Assembly (NCBI GenBank): GCA_030867875.1 | Contig: JAOWCC010001368.1 | Location: forward strand, 5,208,965 to 5,272,964 | Direction of reading: 5' to 3' | Length of the DNA: 64,000 nucleotides | Source: Actinernus sp. WN-2022 | Lineage: Eukaryota > Cnidaria > Anthozoa > Actiniaria > Actinernidae | Shown here: positions 21,576 through 35,500 of the stretch, in pieces | How the letters are laid out: the number at the start of each line of letters is the position of its first letter | How positions within the stretch are numbered: the first letter of the stretch is position 1 | The notes under the pieces: generated by a model | What the model was told of the DNA's origin: nothing | The model's database searches: none | What the model saw: only the letters and a program-made list of their open reading frames with translations | Translations under genes and position numbers: made by a program

Positions 21576-22990
21576 CTACCGTACTTCATGGTCCCTTTCT
21601 TTAGTAGTGGGTTGTCGGTCAGGTGATTGTAAACTCTCATCATTTAGCACAGAAAATGTATTCTGATGAATAGGGGTCGGGTTGTCATGTAAGAAAGATG
21701 GCTCTTGAACAAACTGATTCGTTGCTAAAGCTTCAGTAGGTTGGGTAGTCTCGGAACACTTGAGACCTTGGTCTTTCATTGTCTTCTTTTTTGTATTCTT
21801 GATTATTTTTTTTAAGTTTTAAAGTCGGATCTCAGCTTTATTATATCTGCTTTCAACTCGCATTTTCAACTTCTAGGTCAATAATACGTGATGACAGCAT
21901 CTTGATTTCGGTCTTGTATATATTATCTTGCTGCACTAATTTGTCTTCCAAATGACCGAGTTTCGTTTCTTGATTCATGTTTTGATGTGACGAGAGTAAG
22001 AATTCATTACGCATATCAGTTAGGTTAGCGTCCATGTTACAAATCAAGGTCATTAAATCAGCGAGAGAGTTCTTAATTGCGGGCTAACAATCCTTGTGAA
22101 GAATCTCAAGAATTCCATCTCTTCCGGTTTGAATTTGACTCATGTGTACAACTGTATAATAATATAATAATATAACAATTTATATAGCGCCATTTCCACT
22201 AAATGACCAATGGCGCTTTACATCACTACTAAAAATAATTAAAATAAATAAATTAAATAGGGCAAAATATACAAATTAATTAAACATACTTACGGATTTA
22301 ACTATTTTAAATATAAGATGTTAAAAGCTTTTTTAAAAAGAATAGTCTTAACCTTAGTCTTAAAAATATTTACAGATTGAACGTTCTTTACATCAATTGG
22401 AAGACTATTATGTATGTTGCTTTTGGAGTTTCAAGGATATGTTGATCCAACACAGTACAGGCTCTTGGGGTTTTTCATTGACTTGTGAACTTGCAGGCTC
22501 TGTAACTTGTTTTGTTTTCTTAGTATAACATAAAGTGTTGAACATGTTCTCAAGCATGTCGCGCGTGACCTCTGTTTCTTCATTCATTAAGTTCTCTACT
22601 TTCATCTGTAATCTGGGAAACTCAATCTTTGCCCATGCCTTGGCACATAACTATTCCTTCGACAGCTTGTATGTTTCCGCTAGGTCAATATCCTCGCTGG
22701 AACGAAATAACTTGATCTCAATACTCTCTGACTGTGTCTGCCTCATTTAAGTGGTCGATCCAACTTATGGTAAATTTAAATCTCTGACAGTTTTTAATAG
22801 ACTCATAATATTGGTCTTGAAGGGCCTTCACCCAAAATAAGATGTTCTCCTTGGATGTTTTAAATGCAGCACAGCGAGCCGATGGCTTATAGATTCCAAT
22901 ATCTATTTCTTCGAATTTTAGCTTTCCGGATCCTGGTCCCTTCACTGGCTTCAGGTCGTCGTACGTGTCGTATATAAAATCACTGGCCAT
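21576..22990 (-). pseudogene. Decayed multi-part coding sequence, possibly a retroelement ORF1
   Basis: From right to left the minus strand has MASDFIYDTYDDLKP... (22990-22718), a helical charged segment starting MKVENLMNEETEV (22605), a coiled-coil-like segment with NQETKLGHLEDKLVQQDNIY (22053-21853), and a polar tail (21779-21576). Stops and frame changes separate them, and an AT-rich repeat interrupts at about 22147-22400. The layout of an N-terminal globular part plus coiled coil resembles retroelement ORF1-type or capsid-like proteins, but I recognise no motif and the assignment is a guess. Confidence 0.4.
22147..22400. repeat. AT-rich repeat with ATAGCGCCATT / AATGGCGCTTTACA hairpin
   Basis: It begins with an ATAATAT run, then TTATATAGCGCCATTTCC and ACCAATGGCGCTTTACA, which are partly inverse. 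The GCGC-hairpin plus ATT-rich tail is typical of LINE/SINE 3' ends in invertebrates. It splits the decayed coding sequence. Confidence 0.5.
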
Positions 22991-24507
22991 CTTGGTAAAA
23001 AACGTGGTCCTTCGCCTCCGACAATAGCGCCAGTTGAAATATCCTGAGCCTGTTGGAAGGCTTTCGCACGAGTGAAGTTAAATAAAACATTAAACTGCTT
23101 ACATTTGAGAGATGGGACTCCAAATTAGAGAGAAAGTTCCTCGCAGGTCCTCCGCCATCTGATTTACTGTATTAAATTATTTAAATAAATTAACATGGTG
23201 ATTGTTGCGTGACCAGCACAGTGCAATCTGATTGGTGGTGAACTTGACCTTTAACACGCAGAAATTTTGTGACACCCAACAAAAACAAAAAATAATAATA
23301 ACGGCTTGCATTTTAAGACTCGGTGCTGCCACAAGTCCAGGAAATTGATACCCATTATTTTCTGTTATAAATGAAATAGAGAAGAATAGATCACTGTATT
23401 ATCTTTCAGTTTGTGTCTTTCAATGCATGCCTGTGTTGTGGTTTAAATATAAATTATTTCAACCAGTTCAAAATAACTGGTTTTATTTCTTCAAAACAAA
23501 ATAATAAAAAACTGGTTTAACATTTACAATCTGATAACTTGCTCTTATACTGTGCAGTACTATTATACTGAAATAACTCAGGTTTATTGGACTACCGTAT
23601 TCACTAACCTAAGCCGTACCTTTTTACCCGAAATCTTCGTTTAAAATCAAGGGTGCGGCTTATCTGCGAGAACGTCTACCAAACAAAAGGTCTGGAAATT
23701 TCCATAAATTAACATTTAAAAGAAATACTAAGCTATATACTAATAAATACTACTCCAAACCAAAAGAAAGTAAGCACTGGCCATTGCTTTTGCAAGTTTG
23801 GTGGCTCCTAACAGATCCGTTTATGTTGTGTATATTTGTTTCTCCGCAAGCCATTAAATCCCACGCTAAATGGCACAATGTTTCTTTGCAGCTTTGCATT
23901 TTAACAGCAAATTTGTTGAACATATCTTCCACCTCTCTCTGAGTAACAAGTTTTCTCTCCAATAGATGGCTTCCAGATATCCTTTTAGGCATCAGATAGC
24001 AACAGAAAGCAGATGAAAAAGCAAACTACTCCATGTTGTTTTGACTTCGTTCAGTGAAAACAAAACTTTTAGTGTCCAGTTCTCTCTCTTCTAACAGGTG
24101 CCTGGTTACTAAGCTACGGACAAACGTGAGGGGCGGCCTTCACCTCCTCGTAACCTGGAATAGTACTGGCTATCCAAACAATGCCTAACCCTGAAACAAT
24201 ACAAACCCTAACCCTAAAACAATGGGATTCTTTGCCAGTGCAATCCAAATGGGGTCCAATAAAATGCAAGGTTTTGAGAGGTGAAGGCCTCCTGAAACGT
24301 GAGCACATTGTTGGCTTCGTTGACATGTAAAATTCGATCTAAAAGGTAACCTGAATGAACAGATCCCAGTAAACAAACACTATGGAAAGATAAATCATAT
24401 ATTATCTAAGTATGTAGACATGAAGTTTATACTATTTCAGAGCTGAAATTACAGGTACAACTTTGGAGTGTTCTCCAGTTCTCCAGAAACATGTTTTTAA
24501 ATTAGTA
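22991..24507. other. No confirmed gene
   Basis: An 80-codon frame on the minus strand (23992-23750) starts MPKRISGSHLLERKLVTQRE and is amphipathic. I see no matching exon and do not recognise it. A CCCTAACCCTAAAAC telomere-like doublet at about 24206 is too short to mean much. Confidence 0.35.
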
Positions 24508-24628
24508 ACAAGAGCCCATCTGGGCTTTCACTTGGGCCACATGAGATTGAAGATGAAATACACTTTCATTTGAAATCCTCTTAGTAATAACCAAAGGGAA
24601 GAATTATTAGCTGAATTTAGAGGTCTTT
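24508..24628 (+). repeat. 122-bp dispersed repeat, copy 2
   Basis: Near-identical to 21099-21220 (one C/T change near position 24531). A SINE-like or MITE-like fragment of unknown family. Confidence 0.82.
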
Positions 24629-25277
24629 AGGAGTGGCCGGTAGCGTGGTGACTTTCATTCTCTGCTCCCCTAGTATAATTTATGTCATTTAATATTTTTG
24701 TTTTTCTCGTATGTAAATTAAAGAAGTTGACCTTTTAATTTAAACACTACTTATTCATGTAACACACATTTACAATATTATTTAGTCTGCTGTTCTGTTA
24801 TACTGCAGGTTCTGAGTACTAATAGATGATTGTCTCAAATATATGTTTATATTGTACCATATTATAAGTTGTATCCTGTCCATCCTGTGATGGTCAGCTA
24901 TGTCAATTTGTGTTCCTCTGTGTAACTTTATCTGCTGTTCTTGCTATACATGATGAGCCATTATGAGTCCATCTTGGTATTTGTTGGATTAAAGATTATT
25001 AACTGAAATTAATGCCTGTTGGATCTCTAATTAAAAGCTTTACCCTCATTCCCAAAACTTCAGTCTGCTCATATTACAGAATTATAAAGGGAATTGTTGG
25101 AAGCCTTTCATTTCTCGGACCAAGAGGTTTCTTGTTTAAGTTTACCTTGAGAGTTGAATATTGCTTGGCTCTTGGCGAGCGACAGTGTTGCTCTCGCAGT
25201 TCAGGAGTTCAGATGTCTTCAGACTTCGATAGAGGATAGTAACCCATAACTGCTCAACCACAGTATACATTGTATAT

Positions 25278-25496
25278 TTGCTAGTAAATCGCTATAAATC
25301 AGCTATTCAGTATACCTGTATAACGTACACAGAGAGATTGTACGAGATCGGTAAACCAGCCAAAAACACTGTCAAAATTATTTTAGTGTTGGCCTTACCG
25401 ATCACTGTGTTTGCGCTGGTATGTATTATGATCGAGAGTAAAATGAAAATGTGGAATAAAACCTACGAAACGTACCTCAAAAAAGACATCTATTAG
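25278..25496 (+). CDS. Possible small membrane protein or terminal exon
   Basis: The frame ends in a plausible single-pass segment: ERLYEIGKPAKNTVK, then IILVLALPITVFALVCIMIE, then a charged tail to a stop at 25496. Hydrophobic and basic residues are arranged as in a real membrane protein. An AG at 25333 (ACACAG|AGAGATTG) could be an acceptor, making this the last exon of an unseen gene. I do not recognise the family, and chance is not excluded. Confidence 0.3.
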   Translation: MLVNRYKSAIQYTCITYTERLYEIGKPAKNTVKIILVLALPITVFALVCIMIESKMKMWNKTYETYLKKDIY

Positions 25497-25689
25497 CGGC
25501 AACAATTAATGCATAATTTAACGCTTGCGCAGAAATTTTGCTGCACGGAACAAAAAAAAAATGGCCTGCAGATTTAGACTCGTGCCTGCCACAGGCAGCC
25601 TGAGTAATTAGCTCTAAACACCCTAAATTAGTGTCAGAGCAGCCGTTGTTGGTGGTTAGGGTGTTTTTAAATGTAGGATTAGGGTTTGG

Positions 25690-25870
25690 ATTACAGGGAA
25701 CATGTTAAACCACTCGCCTCTCACCACTGTGGCCTGAGTTCGATTCACAGATGCGGTGTCGTGTGAGTTAGTTTGCTGATTCTCACCCATGCTGAGAGGG
25801 TTTTCCTGCGGGTTCTCCGGTTTTCCTCCCTCCATAAAAATCAACATATGAGATGAACGTTGAATGTAGA
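25690..25870 (+). mobile_element. tRNA-derived SINE, family B, copy 2
   Basis: It shares ACTCGCCTCTCACC, the GAGTTCGATTC B-box region, and the body with GGTTCTCCGGTTTTCCTCCC and ATAAAAATCAAC with the copy at 4036-4275, in opposite orientation. The A box is largely eroded. Confidence 0.72.
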
Positions 25871-26383
25871 GAATACACGAATGTAGTAAGGAATGAGTCT
25901 CGGTCTTGCTACAATGTGGAGGCCTAATCAACCTCATTCATCCAAGGATAAACATTTGTTTTATTAGTTCACAGGACCATTGAAGAAGCGAGGTAATTGC
26001 TGCATCGCTCGGAGGTGAATAGCAAATGATATTCACCTTCAGAGTTGCCAATCAAAGTGTGCAAAAAGCACTATAATTTTTATTCACTTGTGTGGTATAT
26101 ATTACTTGCTGATAGGTGGCTTCTAACCCTTGCATTCACTATTTTCCAAACACATTCAGTGTTTTTTAGATTTTGTCCAAAATCTAAAATGTTTCGCAAA
26201 AATTGTCCATTTTTGAAGTCTTTCATTTATTTTCTGAAATTCTTGATTCAACTTAATCCTTTCATGCTTATTATGAACCTATCTGTAGATTTTAGAAATC
26301 ATTAATACTGTGGCCTATGTGATGTGTTTATAATTTGGACTTTCACTATACATGTAGGTTGGAGAGTTGAAAAGCTATTTACA

Positions 26384-26530
26384 ATGTCCAGCTGCAAGGT
26401 CAAGGAAGAGGCTTCAATCGTAACTCATAAGCCTTTAACAAATGGCTCCACACACATGGTTCATGTTGTTGCTCCTTATGATTCAAATGCAGGCCAACCT
26501 GAGTCCACTACTAAAGATACTAATGAAGAG
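26384..26530 (+). CDS. MARCHF8: MARCH-like coding exon 1
   Basis: 49 codons from MSSCKVKEEASIVTHKPLTN to TKDTNEE, with donor GAG|GTAATT. The exon itself probably begins at 26358 after ATGTAG, giving a 26-nt 5' UTR part. The frame is open back to that acceptor, so a start in an earlier exon cannot be excluded. Confidence 0.75.
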
Positions 26531-29500
26531 GTAATTGACTCCATTCTTATTATTTTAGTTTCAAGTGTTTCCTGGACATTCAATCGTATTATTGTTGCTT
26601 TAATAGTACTTGAGTGTGAACTTCATGTTTTGTAATAGATAAAGAATGAGCGGACAATCTTTATGGGATCTGAAAGCAAGAGTTTGTAAATCCCATACAA
26701 TACAATACAATACTTTATTTAACCACATGTCACCTAGGAGCTTATACAACTCATTTAAACGTGAACAAAAAATAGGCAAATAAAAAATATTACATAGTAC
26801 ATACTTATAGTTTTAAGAAGTTTAGATACACTTGATTTTTAAAGGAACAGTGCCATGCTCGGTGCCCATGCGCAAATGTTTGAATTTTGATTGGGTTGTC
26901 AAGAAATAAAAAGATGGGGAGAGATTTGATATGCGAAAGAAATCCTCTTCCAATTCGGCTTCACCTAAGTTTCATTTGACCTTATACCTATTTTGAACTG
27001 TAATTTAGTTTTGTATCCTAGGATTTATGATGTTTGACTCTGAATTCAAAAAGCTATCCTTTTATCACAAAAAGCTATCCTTTTATCATACAAGTGTGTG
27101 CGGTCTGGAACAAGATGGCGGATAATTTTAACGCTCCGTTCCGGGATTCTAATATGCCTCACGTTCGTACTATGTTCTGTTATATTGACGTAAATTAGCC
27201 AAACTTTGTTTTAAATAATTCCATTAGACCGTTTTACCATGTCTGCGGAAAGAGAGGAACTTGAAAACATGCTTGAAAAGATGTTTGACAAAAAGCTGGA
27301 ACCGATTACGAAATCGATGGATTTAATCAGCCACAAGTATGATGTGTTTCTTAAGGAACTACAGAAAATGCAAGAAGTTAACAAAGAAATTAGTGCCGAA
27401 AATAAGATACTGAAGTCAGAAGTTTCGAAACTTAATAACGAGCTCAATCAACAGAAAGAAGCGTTGGACTTCCAAGAACAGTACTCCCGAAGGGATTGTT
27501 TAGAATTCAGAGAGATTCCATTCCAGCCAGGTGAGGATACCAACGAACTTGTCATCTCTATTGCTTCTCTACTTAAAGTGAAGGTTGAAGAAAATGATAT
27601 TTCAGTGAGCCACCGACTACCATCGTCTACCCAAAGAGCATCAAATGTTAACCATCCACCAGCGATCATTGCCAAGTTTGTGAGAAGGGATGTCAGAGAT
27701 CGAGTATACAGTGCTAGAAAGAATCTGAATGATTTCAACACAAGTGATCTGGGTCTTGGCAGAATCTCAGAGAATAAGATATTTATTGGAGAAAGTTTAA
27801 CCCAAAGGAATAAGGAGCTGTTTTGGAGTTGCCTTCAACTTAAGAGGGATCTAAAGTTTAAATTCATCTGGTCCAATGCAGGGCGTATATACCTTAGAAA
27901 GGACTCTAATTCATCTGCCAAACGAATCTCATCACTCAAAGATCTTGAGATGATCAGGAATACCCACTTAAATAGAAATGTGGAGTATACACGTGTACAT
28001 GAATTTAGTGGCTAACTTCCATTGTGGAAAAGTTTACTGGTTAGTGTATTTGTGGCAGCTCCTAAAATACAAGAAGTCTGAGTTAATTAAATATTAATTA
28101 ATTGCCATGGTAAGTTGCCCTTCTTGTAATAAAATAGTCCGTAGTAACTCCAGGGCCATTGAGTGTGATAAATGCCTAAGATGGTATCACTTAAAATGTA
28201 CTTCTCTTTCAATCAAGGATTATAAGTATTACTCTAACTCAGGTGATCTGTGGCTGTGTATATCTTGTCGTGATTCAGTCTTTCCCTTTAACAGTATTGA
28301 AGACTCTGAACTTATTAATATGATGTTTAATTCTAACTCAGACTGCTTGTGTTCCCACAACATTGCAAATACTAAGTTAGACCAATTACCTCATCTAAAT
28401 ATTGTTTCATCAATTAATAACATTCCTAACTTTACTGACATAGATCCAGAATCTAATTTGCCTTCACAGGTAAATTTTAAATATTACTCTACTCATGATT
28501 TTCACCAGAGCTCTGAAATATCAAGTTCTTTGTCAGACAAATCATTTTCAATCCTTCACTGCAATATAAGAAGTTTATCTGCTAATTTTGATAATCTTGT
28601 GACCATGCTGGATGAACTTCAACATTCATTTAGCATCATTGGGTTGTCTGAAATCAGATTTAATATAGATAAAGAACATGTTGCTAATACCTCCTTGCCT
28701 AATTACACTTTTATATCTCAACCAAGCAGATCTCAAGCAGGAGGGGTTGGTTTCTATGTTCATAATGATTTAAAATTTAATTTAAGAGATGACCTAAGTG
28801 TTGTCTCAGATGATCTTGAATCACTATGGATTGAAATTGATAATTCCAAAAATAGAAACATACTCTGTGGTATATTTTATAGACATCCAAATTATTTACT
28901 AATCTTGATTCATTTCTAAATTCAGTTTATGCCAATGTTGATAAGGTCCAAAAAGAATCCAAGTATTGTATTATTTCAGGTGACTTTAATATCAATTTGC
29001 TGAATTATGATTCTCATTCTCCCACTGAAGACTTTATAAATACACTAGGATCTTTCCTTTTCCAGCCCCATATTTTGCAGCCTACTAGGATAACAAACTA
29101 TTCTGCAACATTAATAGATAATATATTCTTTAACTCATTAGAACATTATACATTGAGTGGTAATATACTATCTGATATCTCTGACCATCTTCCTAACTTT
29201 CTAATCATTAATAAACTTTCAACTCTCTCAAATAAGATTAAAATCCTTAAGAGAGATTACTCTAGACTTGATGAATTAGCTCTTACTGATGAGGTCCAGT
29301 CTATTGACTGGCATCAAACTCTTCCCCAATCTAATGATGTTAATGATATTTTCAATGCCTTCTATTCCAAAATCAATGGCATTATAAATAATCATATTCC
29401 TATAAAACAGCTAACAAAAAAGGAAATGAAATTTATGATGAAACCATGGATAACTCCTGCAATAAAAGTGTCAATTAATGTAAAGAATAAATTGTTTAAT

Positions 29501-32500
29501 AAATATCTTAAGACAATGTCTGAGATGTATCATCTCAAATATAAAACCTATCGTAATAAATTAAATCACTTAATTAAAATAAGCAAAAGATTATATTATC
29601 AAAATTACTTTGATGAAAATAAAACCAACACCAAGAACATCTGGAAAGGAATCAAACAAATTATAACCCTAAAACCTCAGAAATTAAATTTTCCAACCAA
29701 ATTAGTCAATGATAGTAAAGTAATAGTAAATTCAAAAGAAATAGCTGATGAATTTAATTGTTACTTTGCAAACATTGGTAATAAATTAGCTAGCTCTATC
29801 AGTAAATCTAATCCTAATACGTCATGTCTTGATTATATGGATCCACCACAAGTTAACAGTTTTTATCTGTATCCAACAACTTCTGATGAAATTGTAAACA
29901 TAATTTCTGAAATTAAGACTGGTAAATCTGTTGGGCCTTTTAGTATCCCAATTAAAATTCTTAAGCTGCTCAAATGTCTTCTTTCTAAGCCTTTAGAAAT
30001 ATTGTATAATTGCTCATTTAACACGGGTACTGTTCCTGATAACTTCAAGATTGCTAGAGTTTGTCCAGTTTTTAAAAATGGATCTCAACTGATCTTATCA
30101 AATTATCGTCCAATCTCACTCCTTTCAGTCTTTAATAAAATCCTTGAAAAATTAATGTACAAAAGATTAATTAGATATCTAGATAAAATAAATTGCCTCT
30201 ACAATAAACAATTTGGCTTTCGCTCAAACCACTCTACTATTCAAGCCATACTTCTTATTACTGATAAAATTCAAAAAGCTATTGATGAAGGTAAGTATGC
30301 ATGTGGAATTTTCCTCGACTTGAGTAAAGCATTTGATACTGTCAACCATGACATTTTAATTAATAAGTTACAAAGGCTTGGCATTCGTGGTATTGCCATT
30401 GACTGGTTTGTCTCTTATCTAAATAACAGAAAACAATTTGTTTCTATTGGAAATGCCTCATCCGATCACCAATACATTTCTTGTGGGGTTCCCCAAGGAT
30501 CAGTCCTCGGGCCTCTACTGTTCCTCCTTTATATTAATGACTTTTCAAATTGCTCTAAAATTTTTGACATTCACCTCTTTGCTGATGATTCTAACCTCTT
30601 TTATGCTCATAATAATCTACATAGTCTTGAGAATGTTGTAAACAGCGAATTAATAAAAGTTAATGACTGGCTAAGTGCCAATAAATTATCACTGAATATT
30701 AATAAATCTAATTTTGTAATATTTCACTCACACCAGAAGAAAGTTAATTATAAATTAAACATTACCATTAATAAGAAAATCTTAGAGCATAAACAGAGTA
30801 CCAAATATCTTGGAGTGCTAATTGACTCAAATCTAAATTGGAAAAGCCATATTCATCAAATTACCAAAAAAATTGCCAAAGGCATAGGTATACTCTCTAA
30901 AATAAGATATTATCTTAATAGTAATATATTAATACAGCTATATTACTCTCTTATATATCCATATCTAACTTATGGGTTAGTAGTTTGGGGGAACACATAT
31001 GAAAGTACTATTCATCCAATCGTAGTTTTACAAAAGAAAGCAATTCGAATCATCACTCATTCTAAGTATGATGAGCACTCTAGCCCCCTGTTCAAATCTC
31101 TCAACATTTTAAAGTTTAAGGACCTTATATTTCTTCATAATGCTCTGCTAATGCATCAATATCATAACAAAGCCCTTCCTGCAGTATTCAATGATTTCTT
31201 TACCCCTATTAATAGAATTCACTCGTACAACACAAGACTTGCTTCTAAGTTCTCTTTTTTTATTCCTCAAGTAAGAACTAATTATGGAAAATTTAATATA
31301 AGATATCAAGGAGCAAAAGTCTGGAATTCATTAGATGATAAAATAAAATCTTACAAAAAATCGTCATTTAAAAATAAGCTGAAGTCTTCATTTATAGCAT
31401 CCTACTAGTCTTATACTCGTTTCCATGTGCAACCATTTAATTACTAGGTTAACTTTAATATTTTATGTAACTTCGTAACACTGTATAAAATATATGATTT
31501 TTCTCTCTTTTCTTAAGTATAATCGTTTGTGTCAGTATCTATGGTAACCAAATCTACATATCATCTTTAGTTTCTTCACTTCATGTATGTAGTTATATAT
31601 TTATTTAATTATTTGTGTATCTTGTATCCGACCGTATATATATTTCCATTATATCAATATATTTGCGTTACCTAGCTTGATTAGCTTTTAAGTTATTTCT
31701 AGGTAACCCATACCACTAAATTGTTTAATTCTCCCTCCCTTTTATATGTAAAACATTTCGTTATGGTATGAATAAAATCGTTGTTGTTGTTGTTGTTGAA
31801 TTCAGTGCCCTTGGATGGTTTGTCGAGCGGGGGAATTAATGGCTACAGAAGAAAGCTTCTGTCTCCTGGTAGTTTCATCCAAAGCATTGAGAGGGGGACA
31901 ATGAACGGCCTAGGAAACTTGGAGACAGTGAGAATGTAGGGGAGACATTTACTCTGCTTGTAAGCCACTGAATGTTCACGTGTATTTATTGCAGTTTCAA
32001 CACGGCCTTCGCTTGGTACAGTTCGAGCTCACTATTTAGCAAAATCGAACTCTTTTCTTCCCCGATTTTTTAGTGTACTGTAAGTGCTCTTATAATTATA
32101 CAATAAGTCATTCTAAAAATCACAAAGCCCCAAAGCTTAATGAAGTCAGAACATTAGTTTCCCCGTAGTTTCGCTTTGCTTCGTGAAACTGCAGTTTAGA
32201 ATGGAATATTATAATTCCCACAGAAGTTGTTGTTTGTTTATGAGTCGGCATTGTTTCTTTATGAGTCGACTATTATCTGGCCGAATACCATACATGTAGA
32301 TCTTCGAAGTACTTATGTCTTGGTCCAGTGGGGAGTTTATACGATTCTAAATCCTGAACTTCTCAACTGATGCAAATCACAAAACTATAAACTCTAGATT
32401 TCGTGCCAGCGAAAATTCCAAAAGTCGTTCCAGATCAGTTGAGTTTTGATGTGACGTGACATTAACAGTGTGATTTTCCATTGTCTTTGACATTATTTAA

Positions 32501-35500
32501 CAGTCCCGTGTTACGCGTGCATATTACTGTGGCACTATTCCTTTAAGAGTATTAAAAAGTCTTAAAATATTACGAAGTCTTGAAATATTACAATATTAAG
32601 TACTGTTTAAAACACGAACAGCAGTGTTTTATCAAGTTTAAAAATTCTAGGGCGAAGCCCGAGAATATTTAGACTTGATAAAACACGTGCTGTGAGTGTT
32701 TTAAACGGCTTCAAAAACGCTTTAAGAATGCAATGAAAGAAAGACGCACATCTCAAGGGAATGGTTACTTAATGAACCATTGAACCTTTGTATTCACAAC
32801 GCCATGCAAAATATTCGAGTAATCACCGCCTGCAATTACGAACATCTCAACATCTCTTGCGTTTCGCAATGCAAGAGGAATCTGCACTTGAAGGATTTGG
32901 TGTCGTGGTTTACCTCGATAAAGTTCAAGACTTGGAAAGCGATGTGACTGACATGACGGCAGACTCTAAATTTTTGACTCCGGCACAAAATATGTAAGTT
33001 TAATGCACGTTTTTATAATATTACGGCTTTGAGTTTGGTTTAATAATTGGAACTAAACAGTGGCTCGGTAAACAAGTAATGGTAGTTGGATAACTTCATT
33101 TTAAAAATATTATCTGTGTATCTCGGTAGTCTGCTGATATTAGTAAATTTAGTGCAAAATTTATTATCTAGGTACCTTATGTTCCGTGTACTTTTTGCTA
33201 TCTTTGGGTCTTTATCAGTGAATTCTTAATTAGGATGAAACTTTATATAATATTTCATGTTCATTAAAATTCTTTATATAAAACGTTCATCCTAATTAGC
33301 AATTCAGTGAGAAAGCTGAAACATCAATAGAAATTCCATTGTCTCAATCATTAACCCCGTTTCCCTCTGGGACAGAATTCAAATCCCTCCGCGGGCCTTT
33401 TAGAATGATGAGATTTTATCAGGTATAAAGGAGCATGCACGTGACTGATTTGCTTCATCTGATTGGACAAAATGCTCATTAATTATTCATGAGTTTTTGA
33501 AAAATATATATTAAACTATGCATATGGGCAATTCCACACGAGACATTATTTTTTAGCAAACTTTATTTTAGTTAAGAGTAGACATCTTGGTCTATCAGAT
33601 ACAAGTGAGATATTGTGAATGTTGGCCACACCCGCTCCGTGAGGGCCTTGTTTAAGCACATTCCCAAAATGTAATGGCCGCAACAAATTGTTGTGTAATG
33701 TCCGCAACGCATATTTAAAGCAAATAAAAACTACTACAGTGAGCTTCGTTTAACTTTATCATTATAGTTGGGAACTCTGGTTATTAGCAAGTTTAGAAAG
33801 TCCATTTGTTTTCTTGGAACTCCTAACAACTCACAGGAATTAAGAATTTAAAAAGTTGACTCAAACCTATGGTTGTTTTTTGCTGTATTATGTCTGCAAC
33901 AAACATTTAGATATTAATTTTAAAATGGTAATGAGAGGAAATTATTATTTTTTATTGAAAATAGAGGCCCACCCAAGGTGTGCTATGTTTAAATGTTTCC
34001 CCTTAACTCCAGACTACAAAACAATCTGATTCTAAGCACATTCCCAAAATGTAATGGCCGCAACAAATTGTTGTGTAATGTCCGCAACGCATATTTAAAG
34101 CAAATAAAAACTACTACAGTGAGCTTCGTTTAACTTTATCATTATAGTTGGGAACTCTGGTTATTAGCAAGTTTAGAAAGTCCATTTGTTTTCTTGGAAC
34201 TCCTAACAACTCACAGGAATTAAGAATTTAAAAAGTTGACTCAAACTTGTGGTTGTTTTTTGCTGTATTATGTCTGCAACAAACATTTAGATATTAATTT
34301 TAAAATGGTAATGAGAGGAAATTATTATTTTTTATTGAAAATAGAGGCCCACCCAAGGTGTGCTATGTTTAAATGTTTCCCCTTAACTCCAGACTACAAA
34401 ACAATCTGATTCTAAGCACATTCCCAAAATGTAATGGCCGCAACGATTTTTGTGTAATGTCCACAATGCATAATAAAGCAAATAAAAACTACTACAGTGA
34501 GCTTTGTTGAACTTTATCATTATAGTTGGGAACTCTGGTTATTAGCAAGTTCAGAAAGTCCATTTGTTTTCTTGGAACTGACCTCACAACTCACAGGAAT
34601 TAAGAATTTAAAAAGTTGACTCAAATAAGTGTGTTCTTTTTGCTGTAATGTCTGCAACAGACATTTAGATATTAATTAAAAAAGAGTAATGATAGGGAAT
34701 TATATATTTTTTTAATTGAAAATAGAGGCCCACCTAAGGTGTGCTATGTATAAATTTAAGCAGCACAGTTATTTTAAATTAAGTTTGGGAAGCATTTGTA
34801 ATCTGATTTTTGGTCTCTAAATGCAATGTCCGCAACGTGGAATTGCCCATATATACATAAAGATCAGACACAAATTCTTTATTGGACTTATCAAACTTCT
34901 AGATGTATAGAGTCATGTTTTCAGTTATTTTGGCGATACAACTTATTTTGGCCAATAAATTGAAGCAAAAAAGTTTATGTAAATCAAGACGAAATCTCTA
35001 GCAGAATTAAAGATCACTTATCGCTCAGTGATTTCCTTTGTTTTTGCTTCATAAATTATTAATGGTTTTGATAAGTACTAGTTGCAATATGAGTGACCGA
35101 TTTGTATGGGATATACAAGGGTGAGCCTTTGTATATCTCATACAATTCAGGTGCGAATGTTGTAAATAATGTAATTAGTCTTATGATATGAACTATATAA
35201 AATTGAGAACATTTCTGAAATTTTGATGGAAAGCATAAAATTAGAGTTTGGTGCTACATGTATACTGTAGGTTGAATCATCGACATGGGCAGCACAAAAA
35301 CAACTTCCACATTGGATTGATGGTCTGTATGCATCAAGACATGAGTTCTATACCTTGTCACCTGGCCTGGGAGGTCAGTGATCGGTTGTGAGACCTTCCT
35401 CTTACTAATGCTGGCGTAGTTAGTATCCTATAAGTAATAGATACAGAATGAGTAGCCATGCTTAGAGTTTGTAAATCCAATAAAGCACGGACACAAATTC

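Larger units (their letters stand above)
27105..31797 (+). mobile_element. Nearly full-length CR1/L2-type LINE
   Basis: It has a 5' UTR from about 27105, ORF1 (27239-28015), ORF2 (28107-31408) with a PHD finger, an apurinic-like endonuclease and a reverse transcriptase, then a 3' UTR with AATAAA and a (GTT)n end at 31782-31797. A microsatellite end without poly(A) is usual for the CR1/L2/Jockey group. There is one frameshift in ORF2. It is inserted in the first intron of the MARCH-like gene, in sense. Confidence 0.9.

Noticed and set aside
24206..24232. CCCTAACCCTAAAAC as a telomeric repeat
   Set aside because: Two imperfect units only, inside ordinary sequence. Not a telomere or a clear interstitial telomeric array.
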